Assembly (NCBI GenBank): GCA_963210315.1
Contig: OY723307.1
Span: forward strand, 1,302,001-1,366,000
DNA length: 64,000 nucleotides
Direction of reading: 5' to 3'
Source of the DNA: Rhynchopus euleeides
Taxonomy: Eukaryota; Euglenozoa; Diplonemea; Diplonemida; Diplonemidae
Made by a program: the position numbers and the translations under genes. The notes beneath the pieces are model-generated. The model saw nothing but the letters and a program-made list of their open reading frames with translations. It made no database searches and had not been told where the DNA came from. Shown piece by piece: positions 21,701 to 31,521 of this stretch (positions within the stretch are counted from its first letter, which is position 1; each line of letters opens with the position of its first letter).

Positions 21701-21748
21701 GAGTTGGCCCCACACTCTAACCCGAGTGGGGCATCCGCTGTGACGTAG
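15782..21748 (+). CDS. Non-LTR retrotransposon polyprotein: OTU, APE endonuclease, RT, RNase H, Cys/His tail
   Basis: This single 1988-residue frame encodes a complete non-LTR retrotransposon. In order: an OTU-type cysteine protease (about 86-203; Cys92 in DGNC, His199 in FHYD); an APE-like endonuclease (268-512; Asn274, Glu297, Asp426/Asn428 in GDLN, His503); a reverse transcriptase (about 800-1100; Asp952, catalytic pair FVDD at 1042-1045); a C-x2-C-x9-H-x4-C finger (1380-1398); RNase H1 (1592-1730; Asp1598, Glu1641, Asp1668, Asp1719 or 1721); and two tandem Cys/His units (1896-1922 and 1935-1961). The frame is open upstream to 15680 with no ATG. The first ATG is at 16004 (residue 75), just before the OTU domain, so the true start is unclear. 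No restriction-like endonuclease is seen. All catalytic residues look intact. Confidence 0.93.
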   Translation: MAQHPLAAGEPSPQPPHRKPKPAGTGVTSAGPLDRAREHRSHAPGAGEPRGLRGGGGQEYSPSSVEQDDRWLAEMAQRLLAVREAVAKDGNCQYTGLAVQCAGWTAASLRAAVVEALGQDAERRATYAPDIDDPRAPPSYDDYIAAQAQSGVYGDGATLRVAAEVLGAQVWVLGTTDRLYLGRVGSGDKVICLTWRPFHYDVLRIPLTLARELAASTTNRWKLPTATPTPPPVAPTATAATTISPLRGPAPRPPPRRPAPRPASPGVLRVASANVTSLSTHLCDVADLKADVVALQETRVPDPSKGTLSSYFAAHGWSMHWGKGMPKVKGANGYEQTRPGGVAVMAKEGLVAQVVQPKTKLEKKLHDSTRLVHVVLATSNGKTALHILCVYGHSGMEVRVQRETLLQEALDLAAGLGQVPVLLLGDLNTNPETSAVLSQACRVGGWTDAAVSYAELKQQEVRNTCWASKEGTRLDICLLNPCAAPALRSVEVAEKGEYGIPTHCPLFVDLDLAAFRRPKQICILPAPFPKCRPTLGGAAAREVLLDVLTAEETKEGATGAQLLRRASACSENFLMRVHVGQLGRQETAYTGRAEGYHMQRSRVATKHRPASARGAGDKNTRAKDKLLGNLRTLILEGRHRLLESAPYPPTPNEEHAWGAAKKRLKGGGLPPGLEAALAGTTSQLPDLETMEMALVALEGSQRGMFDALRDERLRTWKARMQKAWTQEAGIVFSYLADRFCAPTTFMRREDGSFTACPKEADELLRSDTAWGGYFRKYATTPEPRWDTFRQRYSDFLPDPAEMECKTITAEDVGTALAKMSTSTSPGLHGWRVHELRQLPGDLLKLFAEVFNEVERSGEWPEQLMHAMICLIPKPGSSGEPLSQRPISITPVLYRVWAAIRVKPALKWLESIAPEDLHGCRPGHGAEDLIWHLAARIEEAHLTGQPLYGVALDFKKCFDTVPIDLTFCLAAELGFDGRVLRTLRAAYGSMQRHFRVSGTIGEGFLPTNGIMQGCPISVVLINVLVGVWMRMAEHRQGTRALSFVDDVYAVTPSPGTLQAVVDDSADFSHDTGMVICAEVKSHVFSTSPEPLTPIVYRTRDGTATPLRQRDSFDCLGAMLHARPLEGPEVPKSERVARRKEGAEQNLRRTSALPLPVQWKGQAAAMTAGSRLYYDALVTRWEDADIRRWRGLFVAALWSGPPRRAREAVLDVLHHAHRVDPAVAPRYRQITTWAMQVKKWGRCRVLSETAWDSRVRLTGTGPFALFRAALRWIGWSWSTATTLSYTDEAGRSIVFDPTAATTSGWGIFAHDLRQALRTQVAKALAGRRDDFAGAQHGIDGQATRCVLEGEGAAVTGYQRGLLRSVIAGAVPVRGRTGQGGICRYCNAGTPETVMHLWWECSAWDPIRQNHPITAVDRSTWPPCLALCGVAPAFRHGIPEDRQPLPLSFARRVDIVAQLHRYFIAILSARQEKDGLLDRSARHHRTLHYPWGWCTPNPEQACIPVRAPSTVKQTWGKRPPELWVALCDWLRGLKWGPQGGEHTVTLMELAVDFELSTGLTLPEVETRRIRPHTPDPPERGPREARPRIPEGASPGLTLYFDGGARDNGTPFALAGAGAVLYRDGLKVSEEILPLLNVRSNNIAEYEGVRAGLRLLRRGDPPPEGNVTVRGDSQVVLRHLKGEAVCRDKSLRPLFLSTARLAADLGPRITLTYEHVKRELNVDADALSNAAMDEAERQGETSQEQLRQDFAAFQKSILGKAHSLRQLCEVVRKTSKQPWHCGHTASSTVLTAIGGTVAGGLSRRAQLSPATESVMRSLQAHTAGPGLNQRDTAFHSRGMAWAATFAPQPHYPEGWQQAAQQWTASSRQANARTGRSWERRGVAPRIAPPGARRNAKMLTCALHWKPRCVDCRRRRLSEEDCCRDHHGKNDGLQVTMEFCKTHRMGRCGDCHSSAKSLTHCCGTHHAGYASRPPRSGTELAPHSNPSGASAVT

Positions 21749-21764
21749 GGGTGGGCGGGGAGTG

Positions 21765-21826
21765 GGCACAGATCCGCGCAGGGTTACCCACTTAAAACCA
21801 CTATCACTACACACACACACACACGA
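21765..21826 (+). repeat. 3' tail of the retrotransposon with (CA)n
   Basis: It follows the stop codon by 17 bases: CCGCGCAGGGTTACCCACTTAAAA, a short spacer, then (CA)n. It is homologous to the tails at 15641-15720 and 57742-57826, which supports (CA)n as the 3' end or target of this family. Confidence 0.65.
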
Positions 21827-22241
21827 GCGGGGAAGCGCTTTGCAGCCAGGGCGTGTGATTCCCCTCCATTCCAGAACTGCGCTGCATCCGCACCTCTGCC
21901 GACACCCCCCTCCCCGACCGACTCTCTCTCGCATTAACAAGCAATTGGGAAGGGGGGTGGGGTGGGGTGGGGTGTATGTCCGCGAATCAGAACGATATAA
22001 AGCCCACACACACACACACACACACATCTCCTCCATGGCGTGTGTCGCGTGGGTCCTGCCTGGCTCGGGTTCCCAAAAAAAAAGGCAAGACGGTGAATAA
22101 ATGGAGACACACAATTGTGACCTCCCCCCCCCCCCCCGTCCTCCTCCCCTCCCCTCCCTCCCCCTCCCATCCAGCGAAGCGCTCTCGGATGTGACCTGGG
22201 GTCCAGAGTTGCCGAGAAAGGCTTTTCAGCTGACCCGAGGT

Positions 22242-23422
22242 CAGGGGATAAGATAGGTCTGGTTTTCCGGTTTTCAAAACCAGGGTTTCCCGGTTCCCGG
22301 TTTTCTGGGAAAAAAAAAAGGTCGGTCTCATTTTTGGCGGTTTTTTTGTGACTTTGGGACAGTAAAACAGTCAGAAAAAACGCCATAAAAAAAATAGAAA
22401 GTGACCCCATCGTGATCCGCACAGAGCTCAAATAGTCCAAAGAAGGCAGATAAGCGGAGAAGAAAAAATGGACCTAGCGGATGGCCCGGTGGGTGGCGAT
22501 GCCCTCGTCATGCAGGTCTCTTCTGTTTTGAAGGTGCACACATGGTGGACTCCAGCCACCATGTCTAAGAGGGAGTCTAAGACTGCAGTCTGTACTGGAG
22601 ACGGGAGTCTATTTTCTAGCTAATTTACGCTAAGACTCCCGCTAGTTGAGACTCATGGGAGACACACGGTGTACTCCAGCGGAGGTAGGGTAACCTCCGC
22701 TGGAGTTCACCGTGTCGTCTGCCTCTGTGCAGCGTCACTCGGTGCCATCGAATACATGGCGACAGCCCACCAACTCGAGACAGATCTGCTTGTCTGGAGG
22801 GCTGAGACGAGAACACGAACGACTTTCAAGCAGTCTTGAAGGTCGCCAAGCCTATTGGGGGCAACTAACAGATGAGATTTGTTTGTTGCCTGTCGTCACA
22901 GCTGGGGAGAAAGCAGGTGCCCATCTCCTCGATACGGAATGTGTGCAGAGATCTCGTGGACCCTTTGGCCATTCTGTCGTGCACCCACTCCACCCACAAC
23001 GCACACCTGTCACGAGTGGTCGCTCCCCCGTCCTCCTCCACCCTGAAGGTTGAGCCCTCAAGGACCAGTGATCTCCTGCTGGCCGGGCTGCGATACAGCG
23101 AAGCCTTCCTACTTACAAGCGAATCCAGACTGTAGGGAACAGATGTTCACTACCGTGGCCTCCGGCGGCTGGGGGGCTCCGCCCCCCAGACCCCCCTGCG
23201 GCACCAGACCGGTTTTTTGGCCGAGAGTCCAAACTTTCAAAGCAGCTGCTGCGCCTGCCCCACCAAGCAGCCTCAGTACGACAGGACGCGCGCAGGCACC
23301 GGGCCCTCTCAGATTCTGGGAGGGTTTGCGCGGGTCGCGCGCGCCGAAGGCGCGCGCGAAAAAATTTCAAAACCAGAAAAACCGGAAAACGGCGCCAGAA
23401 AAAAAGTCTATCTTATACCCTG
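22242..23422 (+). mobile_element. hAT-N1 copy 2
   Basis: The termini are the same as copy 1 (CAGGGGATAAGATAG and CTATCTTATACCCTG) but with a different 8-bp duplication, CCCGAGGT, at 22234-22241 and 23423-23430. Sequence identity to copy 1 is high along the full length. Module R is at 23145-23196 and the GC hairpin at 23335-23359. Confidence 0.95.
23145..23196 (+). repeat. Module R copy 5
   Basis: Inside hAT-N1 copy 2, with the GC hairpin about 140 bp to its right. Confidence 0.9.
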
Positions 23423-23555
23423 CCCGAGGTGTCCAAAAAAAAAAAAGCAGCGCGCCGGCTTGACACATGTTGGGGGAGCGGAGGGGAGGGGGGGGATGCT
23501 GGGTGCAGGGGGTGCGCCCTTTTTTTGCGGTGACCTGCATTGCCCTCCCGCCATG

Positions 23556-24467
23556 TACCTACCCCCCCCCCTTGTAATTGTCCGCCCCCCCAAACCCCTT
23601 GTAATTGTCCGCCTCGGGGCCTCCTCGGGGGGCGGACAATTACAAGGGTTATACTGGGTACTAAGGCCTGCAGTGCGAGTGGTTAGGCTGGCGGGAGTTG
23701 GGGGTGTTAGGTGACCACCTAGCACCCCTGCTGATGTCGGTGGGCACCACAGAAGATGGGCGCACGAGCAGGTCATCCCGCTTATGCCCGGCGCCACCAG
23801 GAAGCTGTGCCATACAGCAGAAAGTGGCGAGTGGTCCTCTGAGGAAACTGATCGAACCGTACACACCACGCTGGTTGGCACAGCATGCAGAGGCGCACCG
23901 CGTACCCAGCCGTAGTATGTGGTCCTCAGAGAACAACAGCCTCTTTCCATGCACACCTAAAGTGGCCCGATTCACTGCCTCGCTCTGTTGCAAGCGATGT
24001 ATTGCAGGAGCGTGCTGAGCCCAACCTTCCAATCGCGGGACATCCACATCCTCTTCCGCTGAAAATTCGCAACTGTCTGCCCGACCAAGCCTGGGTGTGA
24101 TTCTCCCCTCAGGGACGTATGCATCTCATGTCCACACCCTACCGTCGGGTGGGTGGCTGGGGAGGGCTGGGGCAGCAAACAAGGCAGGGATGAGGCCGAG
24201 AGCGGGGCTCCGCCTGCGTGACAAGGGTCTCTTAATCACCCCTCGCTACTCCCCTCTCACCCCCTGGGGGTGGTAGGGGTGAGTAGCGAGAGCCCTGGCC
24301 ACACAGAGCGCACAAACACTATGGAATGTGCACCTGTTGTTGTGTGCACGCTGCAGCCAGTGGTACAGGCTAATCCCTTGTAATTGTCCGCCTGACCTTG
24401 TAATTGTCCGTTTCGGCCAAAAATGCCAAAATAGGGCGGACAATTACAAGGGGGAGGGTAGGTAGTT
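23556..24467. mobile_element. TIR element with CTTGTAATTGTCCG iterons
   Basis: The outer ends are inverted: ACCTACCC followed by C-run and CCCTTGTAATTGTCCG (23556-23586), and the complement ending GGGTAGGT (24467). Each end is itself a small fold-back made of two direct CTTGTAATTGTCCG units and one inverted unit (23569-23648 and 24375-24452). No transposase is seen inside and no convincing target duplication was found. It could also be two independent small fold-backs. Confidence 0.6.
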
Positions 24468-24792
24468 CCTTTTTGGTTCATTCAAACGGAAAGCAAAGAA
24501 GTAAAGCGCAAATCAACAAGGCATGTAATTCGGGAAACGGAAACGGACATTCTTTTCTTCTTTTTTTCTCCGGGGTTACCAACAGGAGAGTATCTCGCGC
24601 AGGCAACCGACATCTCACAACAGAAGGCCGACACATCGCTCTCTCACATCGCTGGGCCGTCTTAAAGCACCCTGGTGATAACCGGGTATGTCTGTATGAC
24701 CAGCACCTGTGATTCGCGCCAAGCTTTGGTGCTATCACAGCAGATGAAGGGCCACCGGCTGTATTTTCTGAACACGGTTTGAAATCGTACTC

Positions 24793-25103
24793 CTTTCGCT
24801 TTATTATAGACACCCTGTCCAGCAACTGTGGGAGAACAGTTCCGGACTACTTTTTGTTGAGCGCACACTTGCTGTCTCAAGGCTGTGTTGAGGCCCTGTG
24901 AAGTGGCATGAGGTGCTAATCCAAAGCTTCAGTCGTACGATTTCCTTCGTTACTTCGCGACTTCGCTACGCTTCGTCGCTCGTAACTAGTAAAAAAAAAA
25001 GACAAGGCTGTTGTTTGTGGCGCCAAACCCGAAAAAGCAACAGGGCAAGGTAGATTTTGTGTTTGTCCCCCAAAGCGCTTGCCGGCGATATATTTTTTCA
25101 CTG
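24793..25103 (+). repeat. Dispersed repeat D, copy 1
   Basis: It starts TTTCGCTTTATTATAGACAC and runs through CAAGGCTGTGTTGAGGCC, CTTCGTCGCTCGTAACT and GCGCCAAACCCG to CCCAAAGCGC. It matches 42014-42352 over the whole length. A diverged partial copy is at about 26556-26740. Short pieces of its GCGCCAAAYCCGGG segment recur at about 46848 and 51497. Confidence 0.8.
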
Positions 25104-26555
25104 TCGTTTTCAAGGTTCTTGTCATGTGTGAACAAAAGTGATTTCGGGCGTACCCCCCCCAGCAGCCCCTGTGGGAGGGGCCGTCGGTTCGGGTTCTTCC
25201 GGTTGCGGGTGCATTTCACAGAACACATGCAGTGCAGGGCGAAAAATCCACCCCGCTGATCCACAGTACAACCTATTTCCTTTGGAACCTGGGCACTTGC
25301 CATGATCACGGGGGCTGTGCGCATCGCAAATAAAGAAGCACAATTGTTCTGAAGGTGTCACTTCAACGCTGCCCTCCTCTCTGTTTTCGCTCTTGGCCAG
25401 CTTTTGCGTGCAGTCGTGGGGAAGCTGCCCATCCTCACAACAGCAGCAGCCACACCCACCCCCTCCCCATCCACAGGGCCATCCGTTTGCATGGCTGTGT
25501 TGCAGTGCCGCCGATGCCGCCCAAAAAGCAGCTGAACAGCGTGGTGCACTCACAGCTGTGGAAGGGCAATGTCAGTCAACGGCAATGGAGGGAGGGAAAG
25601 GGCAAAAGGGAGGACAAACGGGAGAATAACCGTAAACTTGGGGGTTGAGGGAGTGAGTTGGGAGGGGGGGCGAGGGGGGTGGGGGGGGGGGGGAATGGGA
25701 GGATTGAAAAGGCAGACCCCGACACATCATCATGCGCAGATGTGTCGCGCAGTGAGCGCACTCCACGACATACTGCATTCTTCAGGTTTGCGGGGGGGGG
25801 GGGGGGGGGAAAGGGTGCGGCAATGCCGGCGTGTGTCACTAAGTGGTGGAGAGTTTTCATTTCGGTATCGGCAACCTTCAGCCGGCGGACGAGACGACTA
25901 ACCATTGATTTGCCCGATTTGAACAGTATTTTTTCTTCTTTTTTGGGTTTCTGGCGTGTCTCAGACAGCCCCGGTGAGAGGGCTGTTTATTTGACTTCGT
26001 TGATTAAGTGGGCCCCGGCACCACAGCTCACAGCTGTCACTCCATCGCACCGTCCAAACTATGAGATGGCGGTGGTTAATAGAACGGAACAGTGTCATGA
26101 AGAGAAACGTGTGTGGTGGGCACAGGGGCCTGGCATGCCTGTCTTCTTTCAATCGTTTTGTTGGTTTTGACTTTAGTTTCGTTTTTTTTTAAAAGTTGCT
26201 CGGCGCAATTTTCATCAACAAAGGTGAAATTTCATTCTCTCCAAGATGCAGGAAAGCTTGGTCTGAGGCCAGGCCGGATGCATTACCCCGACTGTCTACG
26301 GAATGCTGTGTCCCCACACTCCCCTCGAAAGGCACCTGGGGCTTTCTCAGCTGCACTAGGGTTTGACAGACTGTTTCCTTTCCTACTTACAAGCAGTGTA
26401 GAAATCAGCGAGACACGTTTGCAGCACGTGACCCTGCCGTTACAATGCCATTACTCTGTTGTGCATACTGTACCACAGGAGGTGCTTCCAAAGGTGGCGG
26501 CTACCTGCACTGAGGCTCAGTGCTCAGTTCGTGGTGTGGGAGAAAAACTCTGTCC
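25104..26555. other. Intergenic with poly-G tracts
   Basis: Poly-G runs lie at about 25678-25695 and 25793-25810. Frames in this stretch (for example 26113-26772) have no recognised motif. Nothing else is supportable. Confidence 0.4.
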
Positions 26556-26740
26556 AACTCCGAACTACTTTTCGCTACACGTCCGCTGCATCAAGGCTGT
26601 GTTGAGACCCTGTGAAGTGGCCTTCAGGTGCACATCATCAAGCTTCAGTCGTACGATTTCCCACGCCTGTATCACATTCGCTACTTCGCGGCTTTGCGAC
26701 GCTTCGTCGCTTGCAACAAGCAAGAATACCTTCAAGCTCA
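26556..26740 (+). repeat. Dispersed repeat D, diverged partial copy
   Basis: It shares GCTGTGTTGAGRCCCTGTGA, CTTCAGTCGTACGATTTCC and CTTCGTCGCTYG with 24793-25103 and 42014-42352, with more substitutions. Confidence 0.65.
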
Positions 26741-28218
26741 CGCACCATACGCACTCACAGACTTTGCTGTAGTCAACAAAGCGACCTGCAGCACTATATG
26801 AGAGAGGGATGACAAAACCTGAAACAACCCAGCCAAGAAACAGCAGTTGGTGGGGAGGGGGCCATGATCTGCACGACAGAGTGGACTCGATGTCCAGACG
26901 GACCCGTCTCGGCAGCCGGGATCTGACTAGATGACTGGCCAAATCTGCTCGACACACCCGCCGAGTTAAGCCGGGGAGGCAGGTATTTCGACATCCCGGC
27001 CGGCGACTGGCCACTACGCCATGCGTGTCGGGCTGCATCAGATGCGCAACGTCAAATAAAAACCATGGCATGAACCATCTCGAAACATGACTGGGAACGA
27101 TGCCCTTGTCTGCCATTTCGAGATTCGCATGCCCAAAAACAAAACCGCACCAATGCGCAAATGCATGCATCGCCCCCCCCCCCCCCCCCCCTGTTGTTGC
27201 AACAAAATACATTAACGCACCGAGCGCTCGCTTCTGAGTGACATACGCACTGCCAATATGCCCCACTGCACAACACGCCCAGCCTCACGCGAAATCCCAA
27301 ACGGGCCTTCTGCTGTTCGTCAGCCGTTGCCCCCACTCACAGATCGCCCCCCCCCCCCCCCTCACCCGCCCTCATTCTTGAAGATAACCCGGCCAGACAA
27401 AAAAAACCAATACGCACACAGGCAGGCACTGCGAAGGTTGGCCACAAACAGAACACTGAGGGTGACGACCAGGGGGTAGTGGGGCAGCACCTCGGTTTGC
27501 TACAGATATTCGAAGAACCGAGTGGATGGGGGGGGGGGGGGGGGGGGGTAATGTTGCGAAGGTGGATGCGGGAGCGTTTTAACAAGGTGTGTGAAGAAAT
27601 CTCCCAGCACCCACGAGCGAAGGGGGTGAGTCGTCGGGGGTGGGGGTGTGGGTTGGAATGGGCGGAGTGGATGGGGGAAAGGGGTACAGGCATGTGGCAA
27701 TCAGATAAGATTCTGCCAGAAACTGTCCACGAATGGGGGTGGGGATTGTGGAAGGATGAGGGGAATACCATCCCCTGTTGAAAATGACTTGGGTGGGGGC
27801 GGGCGGTGCGGCTGGGCAGCTGCCCCCTCGATGCCGATAGGTTTTCGGTGTCGACGACCATCACCCCTGGTTTGTGAGACAACGAGACGGTGGCAACCAT
27901 GATATACTTTGATGGAGCAGCAGGGTACGCCAGAGCGTGTGATGCTGACACCTCTGTTTGCATTGGGGCCAGAGCCCGGAGGGACTGCAAGCCCCACTGG
28001 GTACGGCCACAACAAAGCACAACGGGTTGGTTCAAACAACCTGCCTCCACACTTAGCATATCATCACATGCGCGTTTCTTGCATGCATTACCCACACACA
28101 CACACCCTCTGCTTGAACAACGAGCAACGCTATCATCGGAGAAAGAGTTCACATTTCAGACCAGGCCACACGGCACAGCACCCGTCCTCACCAGCCACCT
28201 TCTCCCCAGCTGAAGCCC
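26741..28218. other. Intergenic with poly-C/poly-G tracts
   Basis: Poly-C or poly-G tracts lie at about 27174-27192, 27347-27360 and 27528-27548. No coding region with a recognised motif is seen. A minus-strand stretch near 26985-27025 has a weak RNA polymerase III A-box-like word (see the rejected list). Confidence 0.4.
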
Positions 28219-28878
28219 TCACTGCGCAAGGGCGATGTTGACAGCCCGGAGGGAGACGGTGCACTTCGGCTCGGAGAACTCGACGGCAAACCTGCCGCAG
28301 CGCTGCGCCTCGCGGACAATGCCTGTCTTGCCGTTCAGCCCGGGTGCGAGGACGAGGTTGTGCGTCGTGACGGAGGAACCGGCCATCACAAACACCACAG
28401 ACCGCTTCAGGCTGGAGGAGGCAGCCGACAGCGACGACGCGCTGGAGTCGGAGAACCCCTGCGAGGACCCGTCTGCAGAGGACGGGTTCGACGCAAGGGA
28501 GGACGCTGTGCTGGACTGATCGGGTGTGCTGCAGGCGGGTGCCTGGGCAGCTGCGAGGCCCCCCTCCGCTGAAGCGCACCCAGCATCGGTAGGCATGTCA
28601 GACCACTTCGCATTCGCCTCGCGTGCCCTCTGCGCCGCCACCTTCTTCGGGTTCTTCTTGCTGGCATCCCGGGTGAGCCACGACCTGCTCAGCTGCCGCT
28701 GCAGCTGCCCGTAAGTTTCGCACGACTCCGACAGCTCGTAGAAGCCGCGCACCCCCATTGTGCAGATCTCCTTGATGAGACTCCGGGCAAGGTCGTTGTT
28801 CATCGTCTTGGCCACACGCAAGCCTCCGGAGGCACCGAACTCAGGCATGCCCTCAAGACCCTTCAGCCATTTGCACAC
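28219..28878 (-). CDS. Two-domain paralog-family protein B, unknown function
   Basis: This is a paralog of the protein at 918-1472. Shared features: an N-terminal block with CETYxxLQR and a basic KK..AAQRAREANAKWSD stretch, a long Ser/Ala-rich linker (longer here), and the C-terminal block LAPGLNGKTGIVREAQ...GRFAVEFSEPKCTVSL. The frame given begins at a GTG. Similarity continues upstream (the ALAELTIAVCKWL stretch aligns with the start of protein A), so the true 5' end lies further up, past 28900. No in-frame ATG is visible there before a GT-rich repeat and the assembly gap, so an upstream exon is likely. Function is not recognised. Confidence 0.6.
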   Translation of the reverse strand: MCKWLKGLEGMPEFGASGGLRVAKTMNNDLARSLIKEICTMGVRGFYELSESCETYGQLQRQLSRSWLTRDASKKNPKKVAAQRAREANAKWSDMPTDAGCASAEGGLAAAQAPACSTPDQSSTASSLASNPSSADGSSQGFSDSSASSLSAASSSLKRSVVFVMAGSSVTTHNLVLAPGLNGKTGIVREAQRCGRFAVEFSEPKCTVSLRAVNIALAQ

Positions 28879-28924
28879 AGCAATCGTCAGCTCAGCCAGT
28901 GCGGAGGAGAGAGCGAGACCGAGG

Positions 28925-28961
28925 GGTGGTGTGTGTGTGTGTGTTGTGTGTTGTGTGTGAG
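28925..28961. repeat. GT-rich microsatellite
   Basis: An imperfect (GT)n tract lies directly upstream of the visible 5' part of the minus-strand gene at 28219-28878. Confidence 0.8.
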
Positions 28962-29173
28962 TGGGTCCTTTTTATCTCCACAACACACGAAGGCCTTCTC
29001 TGTTGCTCTACCTGCTGCCCTACCCTCAGCCTTCCTTCCCTTTCCCGTTCCCTGCTTCGGGCCCCACGCCCTCCTGAACCCGGCTTTGCTTGTTATGCGG
29101 GTTTGAGAAGAAGGTGAGAAGATAAGCTGGGAGACAACACAAACCAGAAAAGAACAGAAGAGAGGGAGATAAA

Positions 29174-29373
29174 NNNNNNNNNNNNNNNNNNNNNNNNNNN
29201 NNNNNNNNNNNNNNNNNNNNNNNNNNNNNNNNNNNNNNNNNNNNNNNNNNNNNNNNNNNNNNNNNNNNNNNNNNNNNNNNNNNNNNNNNNNNNNNNNNNN
29301 NNNNNNNNNNNNNNNNNNNNNNNNNNNNNNNNNNNNNNNNNNNNNNNNNNNNNNNNNNNNNNNNNNNNNNNNN
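29174..29373. other. Assembly gap, 200 N
   Basis: Exactly 200 undetermined bases. The length is probably a placeholder. It sits between the 5' side of the gene at 28219 and a tandem-repeat family, which may be why assembly failed. Confidence 0.99.
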
Positions 29374-29887
29374 TTTTAGGGCCTACCCAGTGGTTTCTGG
29401 GTGGTTATAGGGTTATAGGGTGCCTACAACATGGTTGCAGGGTGTGTGCAGGGTCCTACAACATCGATGCAGGGTCCTTTTTTTTGGGTAAAAATACGCA
29501 TTTTAGCGTGCTTCTACTGATCTTAGAGGCCCTGGATGGTATACAATGTACCCCAGGGATGCCTAGGGTACGTTTCTCACCCGAAAAACACCCCAAATGG
29601 GGCCCAGTTGCCCAAATTTTGACATTTTTTTCATGAAAATTGGGACTGGTACCCCACACGGGCGAATCCCCCAGTCTTCACAGTTTTTTCAAAATATCGG
29701 ATCAAATTTGGGCAATTCGGTGTCGAAAACCTGTTCCGACAGGCCCATACACCCCTTTTAGGGCAGATCCAGTGGTTTCTGGGTGGTTATAGGGTTCTCG
29801 GGTGCCCGCAACATGGTAACAGGGTGTGTGCAGGGTCTGTGCAGGGTGGTTGCAGGGTCCTTTTTTTTGGGTAAAATACGTATTTTA
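29374..29887 (+). repeat. Repeat T (374-bp family), left part
   Basis: It contains GTGGTTTCTGGGTGGTTATA, CAGGGTCCTTTTTTTTGGGT and ACGTTTCTCACCCGAAA blocks that recur reversed in the tandem array at 45380-46560. The element at 29888-32180 is inserted here; repeat T resumes at 32181. Confidence 0.8.
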
Positions 29888-30117
29888 CACGGATGACGTA
29901 CGAATCGTAATATCGTATCATATCGTAAATACGATATGTATCGTATTTTTTAAGGCGATATCGCAATATATCGCAATATATCGTATTTATATCGTGTTTA
30001 GTCAGCTTTGATATCGTATGCGATATGCCCATATCGCACTATTACTACAGGCTTCTGAGGGAGGCAATGGGATGGCTAGGTGGCCACATGAGACAACACC
30101 ACAAGGATGGGATCCGG

Positions 30118-31520
30118 CTAAGTGGTGTTACGCCCCAAGACGTCCCGCCACCTCTCTTCCGACGCCTCCAGCACTTCATCAGCAATCACCTCCTGGGCAA
30201 CTGCTTCCGGGTCCATCACCTCCATGAGTTTAAAGAACTCTCTTGAGGAAAACGTGTCCCACAGCTCTTTGAGAAGTTGTTGTTCCTCGTTGGTGACGTG
30301 TTGGATGCTCTTCCATACTTCCCCCACGACAAAGCAGGACTTCTGATCGCTGGGGGGGTTGCTCATCCAGAGGAAGAACTGCTGGATCTCCGAGAGCATG
30401 TCCCCCCACCCATCCCCTCCGATCAAATGTGCTAACTCTCGGACACTTTGCGGTTTGTAGGCGCGCTCAAGCTCTTCGTGCAAGAAGCTTGCAAGCAGGT
30501 CGGTCCGGGGTGCCACATGCTCAACGACGTGAAACAGCGCTGACCACCTCGTTTCTGAGGTGGTGCGCGGCGCCTGTGAGAAGAAGGTCACGAACTGGAT
30601 GGCGAGGGGGAAGCGCTTCGTGTAGAAGTCTTTGCAACATTTGTTGGCGTGATGCCCCAAACACCACACCGACAGACGCCCTGTGAGCTTGATGAGGCGC
30701 TGGTTTGTCGCGCATCTGTCCATGTTGACAGACGCGATCGTAAACGAGTAGTCGCATTCGAGCCGCTGCAGCACATCTTCAAGCATCACTGCGTCAGGGC
30801 TCACCCCAGCCTGAACACCTCAACGCACACCAGCAGCGGTTGTTGCTCAACATATGCAGTCAGAGCGAGGTACGAGGTGTGGATCGATGCTGCTGTAGTT
30901 CCGTCGATGCCAATAGGCACGGTGCGACCTTTGAGAGCATCTTTCAGCGCCTTCAGAAGTGCATCCGTGTGGCTGCTGTGTTTCTGCAAGAGGGCGCGTC
31001 CGCTGGGCATGTTCGGGTACAGGTGTTTCCGAATCGCCAACACCACAAGCTCCGCCTGGCTGGCCGTGGTATTGCCGACGCAAAGTGAATACGACAGGTC
31101 ACTCACGAATTCCGGTGCTGGATTGGCTCCGTGCGCCTTCTGCTGCCCCCCTTGCCTGTCGCCGTTCTTGTCTTCACCGCCCGACTGCTTCTTCTTCTGG
31201 TGCTCGACCGCACGGGCGGGTGATGGCGAGTTTTGATCCGGAAAAAGGGGTGCTAAAAAAAATTGCTCGCGCGCTTCGCGCGCGAGCACCTCATGCAATG
31301 CACGCGTATATCCGCAACAACATTCGTTCTGATCGATACGCTTTGCAATGTGCGGTGTGAGTGGACAACGAGGAAGTCGTACGGACTTCGTTGTGCAGGG
31401 ATGGTAGTCTGCACGTACTCCGTCTTCACTCACGACCATGTCGCACTCCTGGTGTTGTGCCGTTTCCCACTTGCCATGGTACACCAAATGGTACATGCAC
31501 ACTCGACAGGTGCACAGCAC
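30118..31520 (-). pseudogene. hAT/DUF659-like transposase, frameshifted
   Basis: Two minus-strand frames (30801-31520 and 30118-30804) abut and together read as one DDE-type transposase. The first holds a linker and the likely first Asp, in PIGIDGTT. The second holds the likely second Asp, in NMDRCATNQR, a CLGHHANKCCKDF segment like the conserved Cys/His stretch of hAT-like enzymes, and a TSETRW motif. The conserved reading moves between frames near 30804, consistent with a one-base loss, so the copy is probably inactive. The last catalytic Glu and a typical C-terminal dimerisation domain are not clearly seen. Module R lies across the 5' end (31522-31571), and a GC hairpin (31265-31287) is inside the first frame. 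Confidence 0.75.
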
Positions 31521-31521
31521 A

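Noticed and set aside
26980-27030. Possible tRNA or tRNA-derived SINE on the minus strand (TGGCGTAGTGGCC)
   Set aside because: The A-box-like word is good, but the B-box-like word is weak and too close (about 25 bp). No cloverleaf can be drawn.
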